In this document: positions 35,302 through 44,903 of the stretch, one piece after another
Layout of the letters: each line of letters opens with the position of its first letter
How positions within the stretch are numbered: position 1 is the stretch's first letter
Source of the DNA: Psychrobacillus glaciei
GTDB taxonomy: Bacteria > Bacillota > Bacilli > Bacillales_A > Planococcaceae
Assembly (NCBI RefSeq): GCF_008973485.1
Contig: NZ_CP031223.1
Coordinates: 2,232,001-2,296,000 of the forward strand
DNA: 64,000 nt
Direction: 5' to 3'
Translations under genes and position numbers: made by a program
The notes under the pieces: generated by a model
Seen by the model: the letters and a program-made list of their open reading frames with translations, nothing else
Told to the model about the DNA's origin: nothing
Database searches by the model: none

Positions 35302-35974
35302 AAATGTAATATTTTATTATTAAAGTTATTGAAATAACCTGCGGCGTTAGTTTAATTGTAAACCTTCAAAATCTTTTTCACACATTAACATAAATATCCA
35401 ATTATGTTGCCGATTATATTAAAAAAATAATATATGAAAGGCAGGTATTCGTCATATCAATTTATGGTAAATCAACCTTTTTATTTTACATAGCCTTTTA
35501 AAAAGCATTTTCTGAGTCTCTTTTGTTATGCAATTTATTAGATTTTGAGCATTTTTAAACTTTCATGGGAGTTAGAGAAGTTTAACAAAAGAGCGATAAT
35601 CCGTTCCAGAATCAACACTTTTATTAATATCATCAGTTTCTTCAAAACCTGTAAATTCAGGTTCAATTCGTTTGAAAACAGCTTTATCTTCATATTTTCA
35701 GTCGTTTTTGCGTTAAGCCTTCTTGGATCAACGCCATCGTTAGTTAAAACACTACTACATTAAAAAATCTATGCGTTTCACTTGGATTGGATAAAAAGTT
35801 AATGCTATTTGTTTCAAATCTGCTTCTTATGCAAACTGAAATTTCTTAACCAGTCCATATAAAAAATCTTACTTCAATTAGCCATCCCAATTTCTTAAAA
35901 GAATTGTAAAAACTAATCATTTTGAATAAGTCAATCTATACTGAGCACATTAACCTTAAGGAGGTGACGATACC
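35302..35974. other. Intergenic, 670 bases, contains repeat copy B
   Basis: AT-rich DNA with the decayed coding repeat at 35572-35723, listed separately, and near 35490-35530 the phrase TTTTCTGAGTCTCTTTT that recurs near 60488-60505. The end holds AAGGAGGTGACG, the ribosome site of the 45-residue protein. Confidence 0.4.
35572..35723 (-). repeat. Dispersed repeat, copy B (decayed coding remnant)
   Basis: The minus strand contains AACGCAAAAACGACTGAAAAT and then the frame AVFKRIEPEFTGFEETDD, INKSVDSGTDYRSFVKLL ending in TAA at 35572. The first 17 residues parallel VVFIRVELEFRGFVELI in copy A at 11596-11697. Copy B is the longer one. Probably the 3' end of an unknown gene family. Confidence 0.55.
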
Positions 35975-36112
35975 ATGACAAAGAAAAGTAAACCCAACTT
36001 TAAGAAGAAAGAACCTAATTCTAGAAACAACAATCGGGAAGAATTTGCAGAAGATCTAGATTTAAATCAAACGAAACGTAAAAACGCACAACAAAATAAC
36101 CAACAGAATTGA
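35975..36112 (+). CDS. Small hydrophilic protein, 45 residues
   Basis: MTKKSKPNFKKKEPNSRNNN begins a 45-residue, highly charged and Asn/Gln-rich peptide ending QNNQQN, with an acidic centre (REEFAEDLDLN). AAGGAGGTGACGATACC gives a very strong ribosome site. No hydrophobic segment. The composition recalls minor small acid-soluble spore proteins of Bacillales, but no specific family was recognised; spore association is a guess. Confidence 0.6.
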   Translation: MTKKSKPNFKKKEPNSRNNNREEFAEDLDLNQTKRKNAQQNNQQN

Positions 36113-36761
36113 TAATACAACCATTGCCATAAATGCAATATAGTACGATAGTGCTTTTTTATACTGGTTTGAACAGGGAGTTTAATTAAGCACTATCTTC
36201 TATAAAAAGTAATTATGTTTAAGGAGGTATTCTGCCAAATATTACAAGGAAAAATTGGTAATTAATATGCCGAATTCTAATGAATATAGTTAATTCATTA
36301 AGCGGGTCTTATATTTGAATGAATCTATAAAACACATGTAACTTTGTCAAAAATGATATAAAAACACTCTAACTGAAAACTGTTGTAACCTATTTTCAGA
36401 ATATGAGTAAAAAAGGCTACCCATTTTCACTTCCCGCATTTTGTCCGCAGAATTTTTATCAATTGAATTTAATTAACTGAGTTGATTTTGGTACTCTTGA
36501 AAACCTTATTAAATCAGATTTATTTAACCTAATCGAACTCAGTTTATCTAGATTATATAAGTGAGATAAATTCGACAAGGTGCGGGTAGCTGGTTCGAGA
36601 AAAGTCATGATTATCATTTGTAGATTTTTCATATTTTCTAGACTTCCAGACGCACGCCTCTACCGACAAACGTTAACAAAAGAAATAACAATCATTTGAC
36701 TTATTTCTTTTAATTGCTCTTAGATATGTAATACTATTTACTTGCAGAGAGTCAAAAACAA
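36113..36761. other. Intergenic, 650 bases
   Basis: Contains an inverted repeat GATAGTGCTT (about 36148-36157) and AAGCACTATC (about 36187-36196) with a 29-base loop shortly after the 45-residue protein gene. The rest is AT-rich without recognisable features. Confidence 0.4.
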
Positions 36762-36795
36762 CAAAAAGACCCCCAATACCATTGGAGGTTTTAAA
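36762..36795 (-). terminator. Terminator of the M1 peptidase gene
   Basis: On the minus strand ACCTCCAAT pairs with ATTGGGGGT around GGT and is followed by CTTTTTG. It lies 10 bases past the stop codon. Confidence 0.85.
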
Positions 36796-36805
36796 AAATA
36801 ATAGT

Positions 36806-38272
36806 TCATTCTAATATAAGCCACTCTTTGAAAAAATCTGTATGGTCTTCCTGATGGTACTCATTAAAGAATTCTACAAAGGTTTTAGTATCCACATATT
36901 GATATTTAAATTCATTAAAATAAGCTGATAAAAATTTGATTGTTTCTTCATGTCCACCATGTGCTTTAAAGAAATCTCTTAGAATTGCTGGAATTTCTCC
37001 GTATATTATAGGACCAAGCTGCGTTCCAAAATCCGTAACTGGAATATTAGCAATCACCTTTCCTATTTTTCTTTCAGCAAAAATATTTATTTCACGAAAG
37101 CCTGATATTTCACCCACATTACTAGTACTATAACTTAATGTACGGTAGGTTCCCTCCAATAGTGCGGTTAAACTTTCATCTAACCAAGATTCTTCATAAG
37201 GATCACTGGACACCATAAAATAAAACCATTGATGAGCAATTTCATGTATAAGTGTTCTCTCATGTTTCCCAGGAGAGTATTCCATTACTTCTACAATATT
37301 TGGATATTCCATTCCTGAACCATTTGCAACAATATCTAACTCTTTATTCGGATTGTCTCCTATATTTTTTTCCATAAATACAAACGCTCTTTCGGCTTCC
37401 AAAATCATTTGATGTAAATTATCTGGTTCATCATGCGGATAAAAGTATCTGAGGGTGGTATCATTTGCTACCAGAGTCTCACTAATCCATTCTTCCGGAT
37501 CGAGAAATGCTATATAAAAATCTTTTAAATTTGCCCCTTGTATCTTTCCGCTTTTGGTAGGCTTGGGTTCCCCATCTTCTCCAGAACTGGCAACCAAATA
37601 TTCTTTAGCTAACTCATAGTTAATCTCATAGTCTCCATACCCTGTATCATAGAATTCCCCATTATGATAATAAGGATGCAGATCCCATTTGTCACTATAC
37701 CTACCAAGCATTGGATACCATAATGCTAAATAAAAGTTGTTGTCTACTTTCGACAATCGTTGTCCATCTAATGGCGGCAATAATAAATAGTCTACTGTTA
37801 ATATTGTTTTTTCTCCTGGCTTTACCTTAGATTTTGGAGTTACATATAGCATGGTATTGTCTAGACTATAGGATAACTCTTCGCCATCTTTGTCTCTAAT
37901 AGAAGTAATCTCCGCTTCTCCTGTAAATGGTAACGTATAGTATTTATTCCCTACCGTCGTTATATTTGGGATAAAATAAAAACCAATATCCTCCCATACA
38001 CTTTTGGATTCATTGCTAACTTCTATCTCCGCAGAAATGTGAAAACGTAAATCCTCCGCTTGGCGAATATCTATTTTGTAATTCCCTCTAGAACCTGGAA
38101 GTTCCGAAACAGGTACCTCGGTTACTTTTTTTGTAGGTTGTATTTCTTGTGCTTCAACTTCTCGTACTACTTCGGCTACATTAGATTCATTTTCTTTCAC
38201 TAGCATAATGAAACCTCCAACCACTACAAAGATTGCAACCACTCCTAAAGCAAGGTATGTTTTTAAGTTCAC
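36806..38272 (-). CDS. Membrane-anchored M1 family metallopeptidase
   Basis: A 488-residue protein with an N-terminal membrane anchor (residues 6-24), a beta-sandwich domain and a gluzincin catalytic domain. The zinc site is HEIAHQWFYF (about 342-351) and the third ligand lies in ESWLDESLTALLEG. Normal M1 aminopeptidases carry a GxMEN motif; here the corresponding stretch is GSGMEYPNIVEV, with Tyr and Pro after ME, as in the bacterial branch of uncharacterised M1 proteins. It acts outside the membrane. Start is GTG at 38272 with GAGGAG upstream. Confidence 0.85.
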   Translation of the reverse strand: MNLKTYLALGVVAIFVVVGGFIMLVKENESNVAEVVREVEAQEIQPTKKVTEVPVSELPGSRGNYKIDIRQAEDLRFHISAEIEVSNESKSVWEDIGFYFIPNITTVGNKYYTLPFTGEAEITSIRDKDGEELSYSLDNTMLYVTPKSKVKPGEKTILTVDYLLLPPLDGQRLSKVDNNFYLALWYPMLGRYSDKWDLHPYYHNGEFYDTGYGDYEINYELAKEYLVASSGEDGEPKPTKSGKIQGANLKDFYIAFLDPEEWISETLVANDTTLRYFYPHDEPDNLHQMILEAERAFVFMEKNIGDNPNKELDIVANGSGMEYPNIVEVMEYSPGKHERTLIHEIAHQWFYFMVSSDPYEESWLDESLTALLEGTYRTLSYSTSNVGEISGFREINIFAERKIGKVIANIPVTDFGTQLGPIIYGEIPAILRDFFKAHGGHEETIKFLSAYFNEFKYQYVDTKTFVEFFNEYHQEDHTDFFKEWLILE

Positions 38273-38353
38273 TATATCTTCTCCTCTCTCCCCCTCTATT
38301 CTTAATTCTATTTAATTTGATAATATCCTTTATTTTGTAAATTAATTAAGTCT

Positions 38354-38378
38354 GAGATAACGAGATATGTGTTATCTC
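38354..38378. promoter_or_regulatory. Palindrome upstream of the M1 peptidase gene
   Basis: GAGATAAC (38354-38361) and GTTATCTC (38371-38378) form an 8-bp inverted repeat with a 9-base spacer, about 80 bases before the GTG start. An operator is possible; no further support. Confidence 0.35.
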
Positions 38379-38559
38379 CTCTATTACACCGTCTATTGTT
38401 ACATTTTCAGAAAATAAATGTTTAATTAGAATTTTGGTGGATTTTTATATAGTAAATACCTACTTCTGAAAATAAATCTCCTAGGACACCACATAGGTCG
38501 CTTCATGAGAATGATTGGAATTCTATTGAATTACGAAAAAGCCCATCCCACTTTTCAAC

Positions 38560-38845
38560 AAATGGCCACATGACCGTATGAAATGTAATGAATCGAGTTT
38601 TTGAGGAAAACAAAGAGATGTCCCTATTTATAAGCTACTTAGAGTATGTGAAAGTGGGAGAAAACTGGAACAATATATGTTTTTTAATAGATTTAAATAA
38701 TCGAGAAATTGATTGGTATAGCGTTGGATCACCACAAGACGCAGCTCAAGTTTGGCGCACCTTTCAGTCGGTTATATAACCGATAGAAGACGTGAAACTG
38801 TTTAACACAAGCGTTAGATATGAATTTAATAATATTAATAGTTCA
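38560..38845 (+). pseudogene. IS3-family transposase (orfB) fragment
   Basis: The plus strand reads V-stop-NVMNRVFEENKEMSLFIS, YLEYVKVGENWNNICFLIDL, NNREIDWYSVGSPQDAAQVW and, after another stop, PIEDVKLFNTSVRYEFNN. It aligns through its length with the transposase at 63344-64000 (NVLNRAFNVDKEMSVLVS, YVRVGGNWNYICFLIDLYNREI). The catalytic Asp in SDLTYV is Tyr and HTDRGSEF is NTSVRYEF. A short, dead remnant. Confidence 0.8.
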
Positions 38846-39116
38846 TTATACCCAAATAGCATGTTTTACACGGATTCATCAACCTTAGAATTTAAAGCGC
38901 TTTGTAATCCCGTTACTTGTGCAATAGAGTGTCAAAGATTGGATGGTAATTTTCCCACTAAGGCTGACTGAAGCCCTGAAATATTAAAAATCTTATGAGC
39001 ATCTGTCGTCTCTTCTGCCATATGCGTTGTATGTTGCTGAAGTTAAAGAGTTAATTTCTCGTTTACTTCTACCAAATCATAGCATCTTGTATTGAATGAA
39101 CAAGCTTTTTAACAAA
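38846..39116. other. Intergenic, nothing recognised
   Basis: 270 AT-rich bases between the IS3 fragment and the end of the ABC-F pseudogene. No gene, hairpin with T tract or repeat was seen. Confidence 0.35.
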
Positions 39117-40509
39117 CTACATACAAGGTGTTAATTCTATCTTTTTAGTAGCTATAGCATGAACGAAATAATCATTATGGTCTACACCGATCACAGTTGG
39201 CTGATATTTTTTTATCGCATCTATTAGCTGATTAATCACTAACATGTCTAAATAATTGGTTACCTCGTCCCAAATAAACAACTCATTTTTTCCTAATAAT
39301 GCATTCGCTAAAAATACTTTTTTCTGTTCGCCTGCGCTCCAATTTTCACTTGATTTATCTGAAAAACTAGAACGTTCTATACCTAATTGATATAACAGAT
39401 GCCAATATTCTTCTTTTAATTCTTTCGTTGATAATCGATTTAGCAAGGAGAAATAATCTAGATCTTCTTGATCTTTTTGACTCAGTTTCGATAATTGGTC
39501 AGGTAGATTTATTCGAAATTCACCAATTGTTTCTAATCGTTCTGTTCCAAGTATAAAATTTAACAAAGTAGATTTACCTACGCCATTTTCCCCCTCTATA
39601 AAGAATCGATCAGTAGGATATACATCTATGTTGATAGGTTCAAAAAGAGGTATTCCTTCTCTCAAAATGGAAAAATTTCTAAAAAACAAAACCTGTTTCC
39701 TTGGCTTTTCAACTTTCATTTTAAGGCAAGAAATATTTTCGATATTGTTTATAAGACTTTCCTTTTCCTCAATCATCGTTTCTATTCTTTTTTTGATCGC
39801 TTTCGCTCTTTTCATTTGTTTCGCAGCTAATCGCCTTGCTGAGGCATCTTTTGTACTATTCTCTTTTTGTATCCCCCAAGTATGCACTTGTCTTGAAACA
39901 TCATGAAGCCTTTTAATTTCCATTTTTAGTTCAGAATTCTTTTCTTCAGAAAGCATATCTGCATTTGCTTTTTCATATTTCCATGTTTCGACATTGCCGC
40001 TAATCAAGTCAATCGATTCTTTATTGATTGCTAAAACATGATCCACGAATTGATTTAAAAAAGACTCATCATGACTAATAACAATAAATCCCTTTTTCTT
40101 CTTTAAGTATTCCCCAACAATTTTTCTACCATGCAAATCTAAATTATTTGTCGGCTCATCAATTAGAGGAAATGAACTTTCATTTAAAAATAACTCAATC
40201 AGCAAGAGTTTTGTTTGTTCTCCACCACTTAATACATGAAATTTTTTATCTAATATGTCAATCGATAAATCCATATAGGTTAACTCACGCTCAATTTGCC
40301 AAATATCGATATGGGGGTTTTGTTTCAGTAACACTTCTAAAACGGTTAAATGATCATGATTGCCTGGATATGATGGAAAATATTTCAGATATAATGTTGT
40401 GTGTATAGAACCTTCATACCCTAACTGGTTTAATAGAATTTTTAAAAATCGGTTGGAGCATTGATACGTTTTTAAATGTCATATTTTTTATTAAGATATT
40501 TCCTGTCAT
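39117..40509 (-). pseudogene. ABC-F ATPase gene (antibiotic-resistance-type), first Walker A deleted
   Basis: ABC-F proteins bind the ribosome and carry two ATPase domains. The start is intact (ATG at 40509 after GAGGTGATTTGA: TGNILIKNMTFKNVSMLQPIF), but a deletion plus frameshift then joins this to LKILLNQLGYEGSIHTT, so the first Walker A (about 25 residues) is gone. The rest is open: LSGGEQTK, LIDEPTNNLD, a long basic linker, second Walker A GENGVGKST, WSAGEQKK and IWDEVTNYLD. The 405-residue frame from the GTG at 40334 may still be translated but lacks one ATP site. The layout resembles Lsa/Vga-type proteins. Confidence 0.8.
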
Positions 40510-40826
40510 TCAAATCACCTCTAATTTGAGAGAAAACAAAAAATTCTCCCATTAATTTGGAAGGATTAGTCAGTATATGTATTCATTTATGCATGACAAA
40601 TACACCTATATTAAATATTTTAGGTTCTTCGAAATATGATAAATGAGCAGACTAATCCTATTTTGCAAGTAAATGTGTATACATTTTTGCTAAAAATAGA
40701 ATTAGTTTACCATTGGCCACTCATCGTCCCTTCAAAGCTAGTAAATTAATAATAGCATAAAGTTTATTTAATTGCCAAACTTCATTTGTTCAATTCGAAA
40801 AATTCATTCAATTCCACTCTACCAAC
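40510..40826. other. Intergenic, 317 bases
   Basis: Promoter of the ABC-F pseudogene and 3' flank of the M48 peptidase gene. AT-rich, no recognised structure. Confidence 0.35.
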
Positions 40827-42092
40827 TCACTCTTCTTTTCCTATCTCATTTGCTACTTTACTTATTCTCTCTAGCATTGTCGGATGGGAATAGCGAAACC
40901 ATTTTACGAGTAGGGGAGGATTTACTTCACTTAATCCAGCCTTTGTAAGCTCTTGAAAAGTGCTGATAGCTGCTTCTGGGTCATCCACTAACTCTATTGC
41001 ATAAAGATCTGCTCTAGTTTCTTGATATCTAGAAATGTAATTGGAAAGTGGACTTGAAACGAATAACAGAAAAGATGTAATAAGTAAAAACAATGGCAGT
41101 GAATGAATAGCATTTAGTCGTTTAATTTTTAATACACGTCCAAAGTGAATGATGATCCATGGCATTAGTCTGGCAGTTAACCAAAGCCCAATAAGCATAG
41201 TTAAAAGATAACCTGCGATTCCGAAGTATATATGTTTCTCCACATAATGCCCCATTTCATGCGCCATGATGAAGAGAATTTCATTTTCTGATAGTCGGTT
41301 TAAAGTTGTATCCCATAACACTATTCTTGCATTACTCCCAATCCCCGTAACATATGCATTTAGCGCATTGGTCTTTTCTGCCATATTTACTTCATATACA
41401 TGCTCTGTTGGAATATTTGCTTGCTCAGCAAGCGAGAGAATTTTCGTCTCTAAATCTTTATTTGTTAGCGGATAGAAATCATTATATAAAGGGTCGATTA
41501 CTACTGGTTGAATAAACATAAGAAATATGGAGAATGGAATCATTAACAACCAAGCATTAAACCACCATTTCTTTGTGCTTTTATTAATAAGCCAATAAAG
41601 AACAGTTACAATTACAACAGTCATTCCAAAGTTAACCCAAAAATCAATAACATTATCCCGCATCCAAGAATTGAAACTCTGCGTACTAATTCCATAGTTT
41701 TTACTTAAAACATATCTAAAAAACTCTAATGGAAAAAATACGATAAACGTCAGTAGTGATAATAAAAATACATATACTGCACTTTGTAAAATTGCCCATT
41801 TGTTTTGCAAAGGAATCCATCTTTCAAATGCGAGAGAAAGCCCTGTAATCAGAATAAATAAATAGACAAGCCATTCGAATGGGGTTGCTACAAAAAAGAG
41901 GAAATTCTTTATTTTTGAATATTCCTCACTAAGATACAATTCACGGCCCGACATAAAAACATGCGGATCTGCAACTGTTCCTTTCAAAGCAGCTGGTATA
42001 TCCCCACTCCCATTATGGAAGATATAATAATACATCGCTAAAGCATACACCCCAAATAATAAAAGAGCTCTAATTCCCCACTTTTTCGCCAT
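40827..42092 (-). CDS. M48 family metallopeptidase, Ste24/CAAX protease 1-like
   Basis: A 421-residue integral membrane zinc peptidase. About seven hydrophobic segments; the zinc site is HEMGHYVEKH (about 275-284) with the third ligand in YQETRADLYAIEL (about 352-364), and the NALNAYVTGIG stretch before it is typical of Ste24-type enzymes. The C-terminus WFRYSHPTMLERI is the family hallmark. It probably trims membrane proteins or signal peptides. The ribosome site GAAGAGG is rather close to the ATG. Monocistronic. Confidence 0.9.
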   Translation of the reverse strand: MAKKWGIRALLLFGVYALAMYYYIFHNGSGDIPAALKGTVADPHVFMSGRELYLSEEYSKIKNFLFFVATPFEWLVYLFILITGLSLAFERWIPLQNKWAILQSAVYVFLLSLLTFIVFFPLEFFRYVLSKNYGISTQSFNSWMRDNVIDFWVNFGMTVVIVTVLYWLINKSTKKWWFNAWLLMIPFSIFLMFIQPVVIDPLYNDFYPLTNKDLETKILSLAEQANIPTEHVYEVNMAEKTNALNAYVTGIGSNARIVLWDTTLNRLSENEILFIMAHEMGHYVEKHIYFGIAGYLLTMLIGLWLTARLMPWIIIHFGRVLKIKRLNAIHSLPLFLLITSFLLFVSSPLSNYISRYQETRADLYAIELVDDPEAAISTFQELTKAGLSEVNPPLLVKWFRYSHPTMLERISKVANEIGKEE

Positions 42093-42292
42093 ATCCTCTT
42101 CACCCCTAGTTTCACATACTTACATTAAGTGTAAGCGAAAACGGAAAAGATAGAACCATTTTTCTCAATTTACTACATTCTATGTTTCTATTCTTATTAT
42201 TTATTTCTAAGTTCTATTTCACTATAAAAATCATAAAATGAGTAGATTCTATCTTTAAGAAACTAGATTCAAACAATTAGGGGGATAAGCAT

Positions 42293-42517
42293 ATGTATGC
42301 CATTCATTTTTTTGAAAATAAGGTTAAAGTGTTAAATCAAGCTTTGCGCAGTATTCCTTCTGTCGATGAGGATATAAAAATAAAAGGTCGTAAAGGCAAA
42401 GTTATTAATGTAGAGCAGATTGAAGAGACTTTATTTCATGTATATGTAGAGTTTGAAAAACTAGTTGATAAAAATAAAGCTGCTACGAAAGAACTTGGGA
42501 GGAAGAAAAAGAGATAA
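42293..42517 (+). CDS. Small basic protein, unknown
   Basis: A 74-residue protein, MYAIHFFENKVKVLNQAL at the start, a KGRKGKVINVEQIEETLFHVYVEFEK centre that looks like a small beta-barrel (KOW/SH3-like turn GRKGKV), and a Lys/Arg-rich tail ending GRKKKR. A nucleic-acid-binding role is possible but not shown. AGGGGGATAAGCAT precedes the ATG. It ends at a bidirectional terminator shared with the convergent lipoprotein gene. Confidence 0.65.
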   Translation: MYAIHFFENKVKVLNQALRSIPSVDEDIKIKGRKGKVINVEQIEETLFHVYVEFEKLVDKNKAATKELGRKKKR

Positions 42518-42551
42518 TTCTCCTAATGCAAATTTACCCGTTCAGCATGTA

Positions 42552-42579
42552 AAAAGGACTTCAATATGGAAGTCCTTTT
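42552..42579. terminator. Bidirectional terminator
   Basis: AAAAGGACTTC and GAAGTCCTTTT form a perfect 11-bp stem with loop AATATG between two convergent genes; T tracts on both sides. It overlaps the last base of the minus-strand gene. Confidence 0.92.
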
Positions 42580-43211
42580 CATTTTTTTGAATAGCCCAAT
42601 ACTTTGCCTTCTATTCTTTCAATCGCTAACAAACCGAAATCTTTGCTGTCAGTCCCCCTCCACCACTGATCCACTAATACAAATACTGTGCCCTCGTCTA
42701 CTTTAATGGGATTCAGATCCGTTTTAAAGTAACTTTTCACCCATCCAATATCCTCTACTTGACTTAGATCTGCTTTTCTCAAATACTCCTCTTCTGTAGA
42801 TCCTGTCATTGTTGCCTCCCCATAAAAAGTATCCAATCGTTTATTATTTATATAAACGTGACCATACCTGATCATGACTGTCTCCCCAGGCAATCCGACT
42901 ACCCTTCCTAAATAATCCTCCGGAATCATTGGATTCTTTTTAGTTTCTGACTCTAGCATCTTATAATAAAGGACATCCCCTCGTTTAAGAGGATCATAAT
43001 TTGAATCTACTACTAAATCGCTATGTGCAATTGAATTATAATCGTAATTACCTCTATCCATTGCGTCAGAACCCCATACTACCAATAACTGGTGGTCTTC
43101 TGGTGTAACCTTTTCAATTTCTGTGGAAGTAGCCTCATCTGTAATGGTTTTCATCTGTGGGGAGCAGCCAACTAATAAAAGACTTAGGAATATAATCATC
43201 CGTTTTTTCAA
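42579..43211 (-). CDS. Signal peptidase I-like (S26) lipoprotein, probably inactive
   Basis: A 210-residue lipoprotein (lipobox LLVGC, Cys16) with an S26-type fold: SDAMDRG at the nucleophile region, GRVVGLPGETVMIRYGHVYINNKRLD, and VFVLVDQWWRGTDSKDFGLLAIERIEGKVLGY at the end. In true signal peptidases the second motif is KRVIGLPGD and its Lys is the catalytic base; here the Lys is Gly. The GDNR of box E is VDQWWRGTDS. So it probably does not cleave signal peptides by the usual dyad. TTG start at 43211 with AAAGGAG upstream. Confidence 0.75.
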   Translation of the reverse strand: MKKRMIIFLSLLLVGCSPQMKTITDEATSTEIEKVTPEDHQLLVVWGSDAMDRGNYDYNSIAHSDLVVDSNYDPLKRGDVLYYKMLESETKKNPMIPEDYLGRVVGLPGETVMIRYGHVYINNKRLDTFYGEATMTGSTEEEYLRKADLSQVEDIGWVKSYFKTDLNPIKVDEGTVFVLVDQWWRGTDSKDFGLLAIERIEGKVLGYSKK

Positions 43212-43273
43212 ATCACCATCTCCTTTTTTCTATATTACTCCAATATTATCCATTTGAATTTATTTACATTTAA

Positions 43274-43435
43274 TCTAAAGCTAATGCAGTTATATTCAGC
43301 ATTGAAGAAACTAATGTTAGAAGCGATATAATTGAGCGGCGTATTTTTAAAATATCATTGGATAAAGAGTATGAATACATTGAATTGTATCGTAATTGTG
43401 AACAAATTGCTTTTGATACTGTATATGGATGGTAA
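43274..43435 (+). pseudogene. Coding remnant, 53 codons without start
   Basis: Between two stops the plus strand reads ANAVIFSIEETNVRSDIIER, RIFKISLDKEYEYIELYRNC and EQIAFDTVYGW. The codon pattern is clearly protein-like, but there is no ATG/GTG/TTG start and no ribosome site. Probably the 3' end of a lost gene; no family recognised. Confidence 0.4.
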
Positions 43436-43459
43436 TTTAAGAGGAGAATTTTAAAGACT

Positions 43460-43900
43460 TTAATTTTTATTCTTTTTATTACGGAATATGACTCCGATTA
43501 ATATCATTACAACGATTAAAACAGCAGCCAGGAAGAAGAGATTAGAAAATATATTCATTAAGTGAAAAGTTGCTTTATGAACGTATACAGCCTTTACCCA
43601 CTGATTATCTTCTTTTATTGCAATTGCAGTAAAAGTGGATATCCCTCTTATTTCATAATACTTTGTTCCTTTTGCGTAATAGTTTGAGGCATCTCCGTAA
43701 TATTCTCCAGTCATATCATTAACCTTCTCAGATACTTTCCCAATCATTTTACTAATCTCACTATTTACAATAATTTCTTCTTGTTTAACTTCATATACCT
43801 TTCCTTCCCAAACAACAAAAGGATAAGCCCTTGTTAATGCTTGAGCAGTGGAAGAAATTATAAATATAAAAAATATGGAAAACAAAGTTATTCTTTTCAT
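43460..43900 (-). CDS. Secreted domain with C-terminal membrane anchor, unknown
   Basis: A 146-residue protein: signal peptide MKRITLFSIFFIFIISSTAQA, an extracellular domain of about 95 residues (YPFVVWEGKVYEVKQEEI, KMIGKVSEKVNDMTGEYYGDASNYYAKGTKYYEIRG), then a membrane helix (FLAAVLIVVMILIGVIF) and a basic end RNKKNKN. The order is that of a sortase-free, type I membrane protein. GGAGGTATTT before the ATG at 43900 decides the start over one four codons upstream. No family recognised. Confidence 0.7.
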   Translation of the reverse strand: MKRITLFSIFFIFIISSTAQALTRAYPFVVWEGKVYEVKQEEIIVNSEISKMIGKVSEKVNDMTGEYYGDASNYYAKGTKYYEIRGISTFTAIAIKEDNQWVKAVYVHKATFHLMNIFSNLFFLAAVLIVVMILIGVIFRNKKNKN

Positions 43901-44084
43901 AAATACCTCCACTGCTTAATCATTCTGGATTGAATTAGTAGATTTACTTTGAAACTAGAGCTTATTTTCTATAATGCTTGTTCCTGTTGTAACATCTACT
44001 ATCCTTTCCTTTTATTTCATCTGAAATTTGTTGTATTCCAAGATTTTCTTATTCACTGGAAGTTTCCTAAATAAGTGTAATGAT

Positions 44085-44903
44085 TCATTTAGACTCATTC
44101 ACACTTTGATTGTTCCATAATTCTTGTACTTTTTTATTCATATAATCTCTAAACAACAATAATTCATTTATTTCAAAATTATCTTGTTGGTCATCTTTCA
44201 TATAATAATTTATTGCTTTTTGAATTGTTAAATGCCATTCAATTGGAAGAAATAATTTTACCAAAATACCAACTTCCTGTTTGGAAGAAATAATACCTTC
44301 ACTTAGATACAAGTAAACTCTAATTAAATTTAATACACAATAAGTAGGCTCTTGTTCAATATTTACTAAACATTCTTGGAAATCATCTACAATGGAAGAA
44401 ACATAGTGCGAACGTGGAACTAAAGGAAATATTTCATCAATTGGTCTTCCTTTTATACAAATACCCCGATGATTAATAATCATAATATGAGCAGCTAAGT
44501 CCCTATCACACTTTATTTCACTATTTAGATATAGATTTGTTCCGCGCAACAAATCATCTTCATATCTTTCCCTCCAGAACTCACTATAGTGAAAATCATA
44601 AGGGCAAGGATGTACCCAATTATTTAGTTGTTTTTCATTCAAAAAACTTATTTCAATTGGAAATGGTTCTTTTGAATAAGTTAAAAACAACTGTGCTAAC
44701 ACTCTTTTGTTATTTTCACGTAATGAATTTTTTGTAACAACTAAAATATCAATATCACTATTATTAGGATTAAATCCTCCCATTGCTAAAGAGCCATGAA
44801 TATAAAATCCTACAAACTCCCCTTCTATGATTTCTATTGTTTTATTTAATAAATTAAGAACGAAATTTTTAATGTCTGATGAACAATTTTCCCCATTAAA
44901 CAC
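44085..44903 (-). CDS. Aminoglycoside-nucleotidyltransferase-like protein
   Basis: A 272-residue nucleotidyltransferase. The catalytic motif is YIHGSLAMGGFNPNNSDIDILVV (GS-x12-DxD), typical of streptomycin/spectinomycin adenylyltransferases (AadA, ANT(9)), and the helical C-terminal half (CVLNLIRVYLYLSEGIISSKQEVG) matches the DUF4111 domain that follows it in those enzymes. Resistance activity is possible but not shown; chromosomal relatives in Bacillales often have unknown acceptors. GTG at 44903 with GGAGGG 11 bases upstream is preferred over a GTG seven codons earlier. Confidence 0.8.
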   Translation of the reverse strand: MFNGENCSSDIKNFVLNLLNKTIEIIEGEFVGFYIHGSLAMGGFNPNNSDIDILVVTKNSLRENNKRVLAQLFLTYSKEPFPIEISFLNEKQLNNWVHPCPYDFHYSEFWRERYEDDLLRGTNLYLNSEIKCDRDLAAHIMIINHRGICIKGRPIDEIFPLVPRSHYVSSIVDDFQECLVNIEQEPTYCVLNLIRVYLYLSEGIISSKQEVGILVKLFLPIEWHLTIQKAINYYMKDDQQDNFEINELLLFRDYMNKKVQELWNNQSVNESK

